A model generated the notes under the pieces. It worked only from the letters and a program-made list of their open reading frames with translations, had not been told where the DNA came from and ran no database searches. From Christiangramia sediminis (GTDB lineage Bacteria > Bacteroidota > Bacteroidia > Flavobacteriales > Flavobacteriaceae), in contig NZ_JAJBZG010000001.1 in the NCBI RefSeq assembly GCF_020552705.1, positions 434,001 through 498,000 of the forward strand: DNA of 64,000 bases. Reading direction: 5' to 3'. Positions 63,396-64,000 of the stretch are shown here, in pieces (position 1 is the stretch's first letter; every line of letters starts with the position of its first letter). A program made the translations under genes and the position numbers.

Positions 63396-63421
63396 GACGA
63401 CCATTAAATAAAAGCGTTACA
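63396..63421 (-). promoter_or_regulatory. Candidate ECF-sigma-like promoter of the peptide array
   Basis: On the minus strand TGTAAC (63416-63421) is followed after exactly 16 bp by CGTC (63396-63399), an AAC/CGTC arrangement like those recognised by ECF sigma factors. It lies 35 bp upstream of the peptide 1 ATG. No TAnnTTTG element is seen here. Short motifs of this sort can arise by chance. Confidence 0.3.
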
Positions 63422-63588
63422 GTACTATGTAATAAAAGGTAGTGATTTAACATATTTTTAACTTTTATCTTATTTTCAGTAGGTTGCATCTAGCCGGATG
63501 GAAGGAGTGTATAAAGCCTTCAAAGTATTGTTAATCTTTTTGAGACCCGTATGCATTCATGTATTTTTATTTTACTAAATATTTTTTC

Positions 63589-64000
63589 ATGAAGAAATGG
63601 GCAATTGGTATCATCGCATTAACTCTAGTTCTTGCAGGAGTGATCTATACTATTTATCAATTAAATGATTATGATTACGATGATGCTACCAAATCTTATG
63701 AAATTGTAAATAAATGGGAATTGCCTGAAGAGCTTGAAGAAATTTCAGGAATACATTGGATGGGAGATGAAAAGATAGCCTGTATTCAGGACGAAGACGG
63801 GATCATATTCATTTACGATCTTTCGGTTTCAAAAATAATACAGGAGTACAAATTCGCAGGTTCCGGAGATTATGAAGCTTTAACTTCCTTGAATGGTGAA
63901 TTTTGGGTGGCTGAAAGCAATGGAGAGCTATTCAATATAAAAAATTTGGAGGCTCAAGAGAATGCAGAATCAATTCAATTAGAATTTGAATACCGCAATA
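63589..64000 (+). CDS. SdiA-regulated-family protein, 5' part (3' truncated by window end)
   Basis: The frame starts at the ATG 63589 and stays open to the window end (137 codons). It has an N-terminal membrane anchor or signal (WAIGIIALTLVLAGVIYTIY) and then NKWELPEELEEISGIHWMGD, EKIACIQDEDGIIFIYDLSV and SGDYEALTSLNGEFWVAES, a beta-propeller-like pattern of the SdiA-regulated family. It is divergent from the peptide array, with 227 bp between. The complete gene is not seen. Confidence 0.75.
   Translation, partial: MKKWAIGIIALTLVLAGVIYTIYQLNDYDYDDATKSYEIVNKWELPEELEEISGIHWMGDEKIACIQDEDGIIFIYDLSVSKIIQEYKFAGSGDYEALTSLNGEFWVAESNGELFNIKNLEAQENAESIQLEFEYRN

Noticed and set aside
1-64000. tRNA, rRNA, riboswitch or prophage genes
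   Set aside because: None was recognised on either strand by reading; a covariance-model scan (Rfam, tRNAscan) would be decisive.

Overview
The window is a 64 kb chromosomal segment of a Bacteroidota bacterium, most likely a marine member of the Flavobacteriaceae close to Gramella/Christiangramia. The basis is the AT-rich sequence, flavobacterial gene content (T9SS type B sorting domain, 7TM-HD phosphohydrolase, DUF6155, topoisomerase IV in the order parE-orf-parC), and promoters with the Bacteroidota -7 element TAnnTTTG rather than a TATAAT box. The genus is an inference from protein character, not from a search. No rRNA, tRNA, CRISPR array, prophage or intact insertion sequence was seen.

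Layout. 1-7 kb: the 3' part of ychF, then a tightly overlapping parE-orf-parC-mscL operon and a convergent lipoprotein gene. 7-9.5 kb: an XRE repressor and a divergent M14 carboxypeptidase sharing an intergenic region with six TTACAnnTGTAA-like operators, then an Lrp-type regulator. 9.5-22.5 kb: housekeeping metabolism and maintenance (ppc, DinB-like, BrkB-like, DJ-1/PfpI, aroB, proline dehydrogenase, acyltransferase, yebC, pterin dehydratase, gcvT, nnr). 22.5-33 kb: hutH, a STAS/SEC14-like gene, clpC, gyrA, a TPR lipo/periplasmic protein, an NlpC/P60 hydrolase and a thiolase. 33-45 kb: c-di-AMP-type 7TM-HD phosphodiesterase, a Gre-like factor, a SatD-like/DUF3307 pair with its own operators, an aldehyde dehydrogenase-DUF72-Nudix run, and a minus-strand cluster with two MscS-family channels. 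45-57 kb: galE, a small YqaE/Pmp3 protein, VTT membrane protein, two SDRs, an NADP oxidoreductase, a FUSC-DUF6155-T9SS cargo operon and cysE-cysM. 57-64 kb: a 116 bp inverted-repeat element, a Crp/Fnr regulator divergent from an SF2 helicase, PBP1A, and then about 0.75 kb holding a minus-strand tandem array of five tiny related peptide genes. The window ends inside an SdiA-regulated-family gene.

The most novel item is the peptide array at 62643-63361. Five short ORFs of 33-44 codons share two motifs, R[KR][SP]F[ML][NS] and a C-terminal R[KR][RT][FY], held 11-12 residues apart although their N-termini differ. Two of them form a 148 bp tandem duplication whose seven coding differences include six synonymous third-position changes, which is direct evidence for selection on the peptide. 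The array has a conserved leader before three of the start codons, an ECF-like promoter candidate and a hairpin at its end. Other points of interest are the 35 bp phased operators at the XRE locus and the SatD-like regulator with its two 16 bp operator copies.
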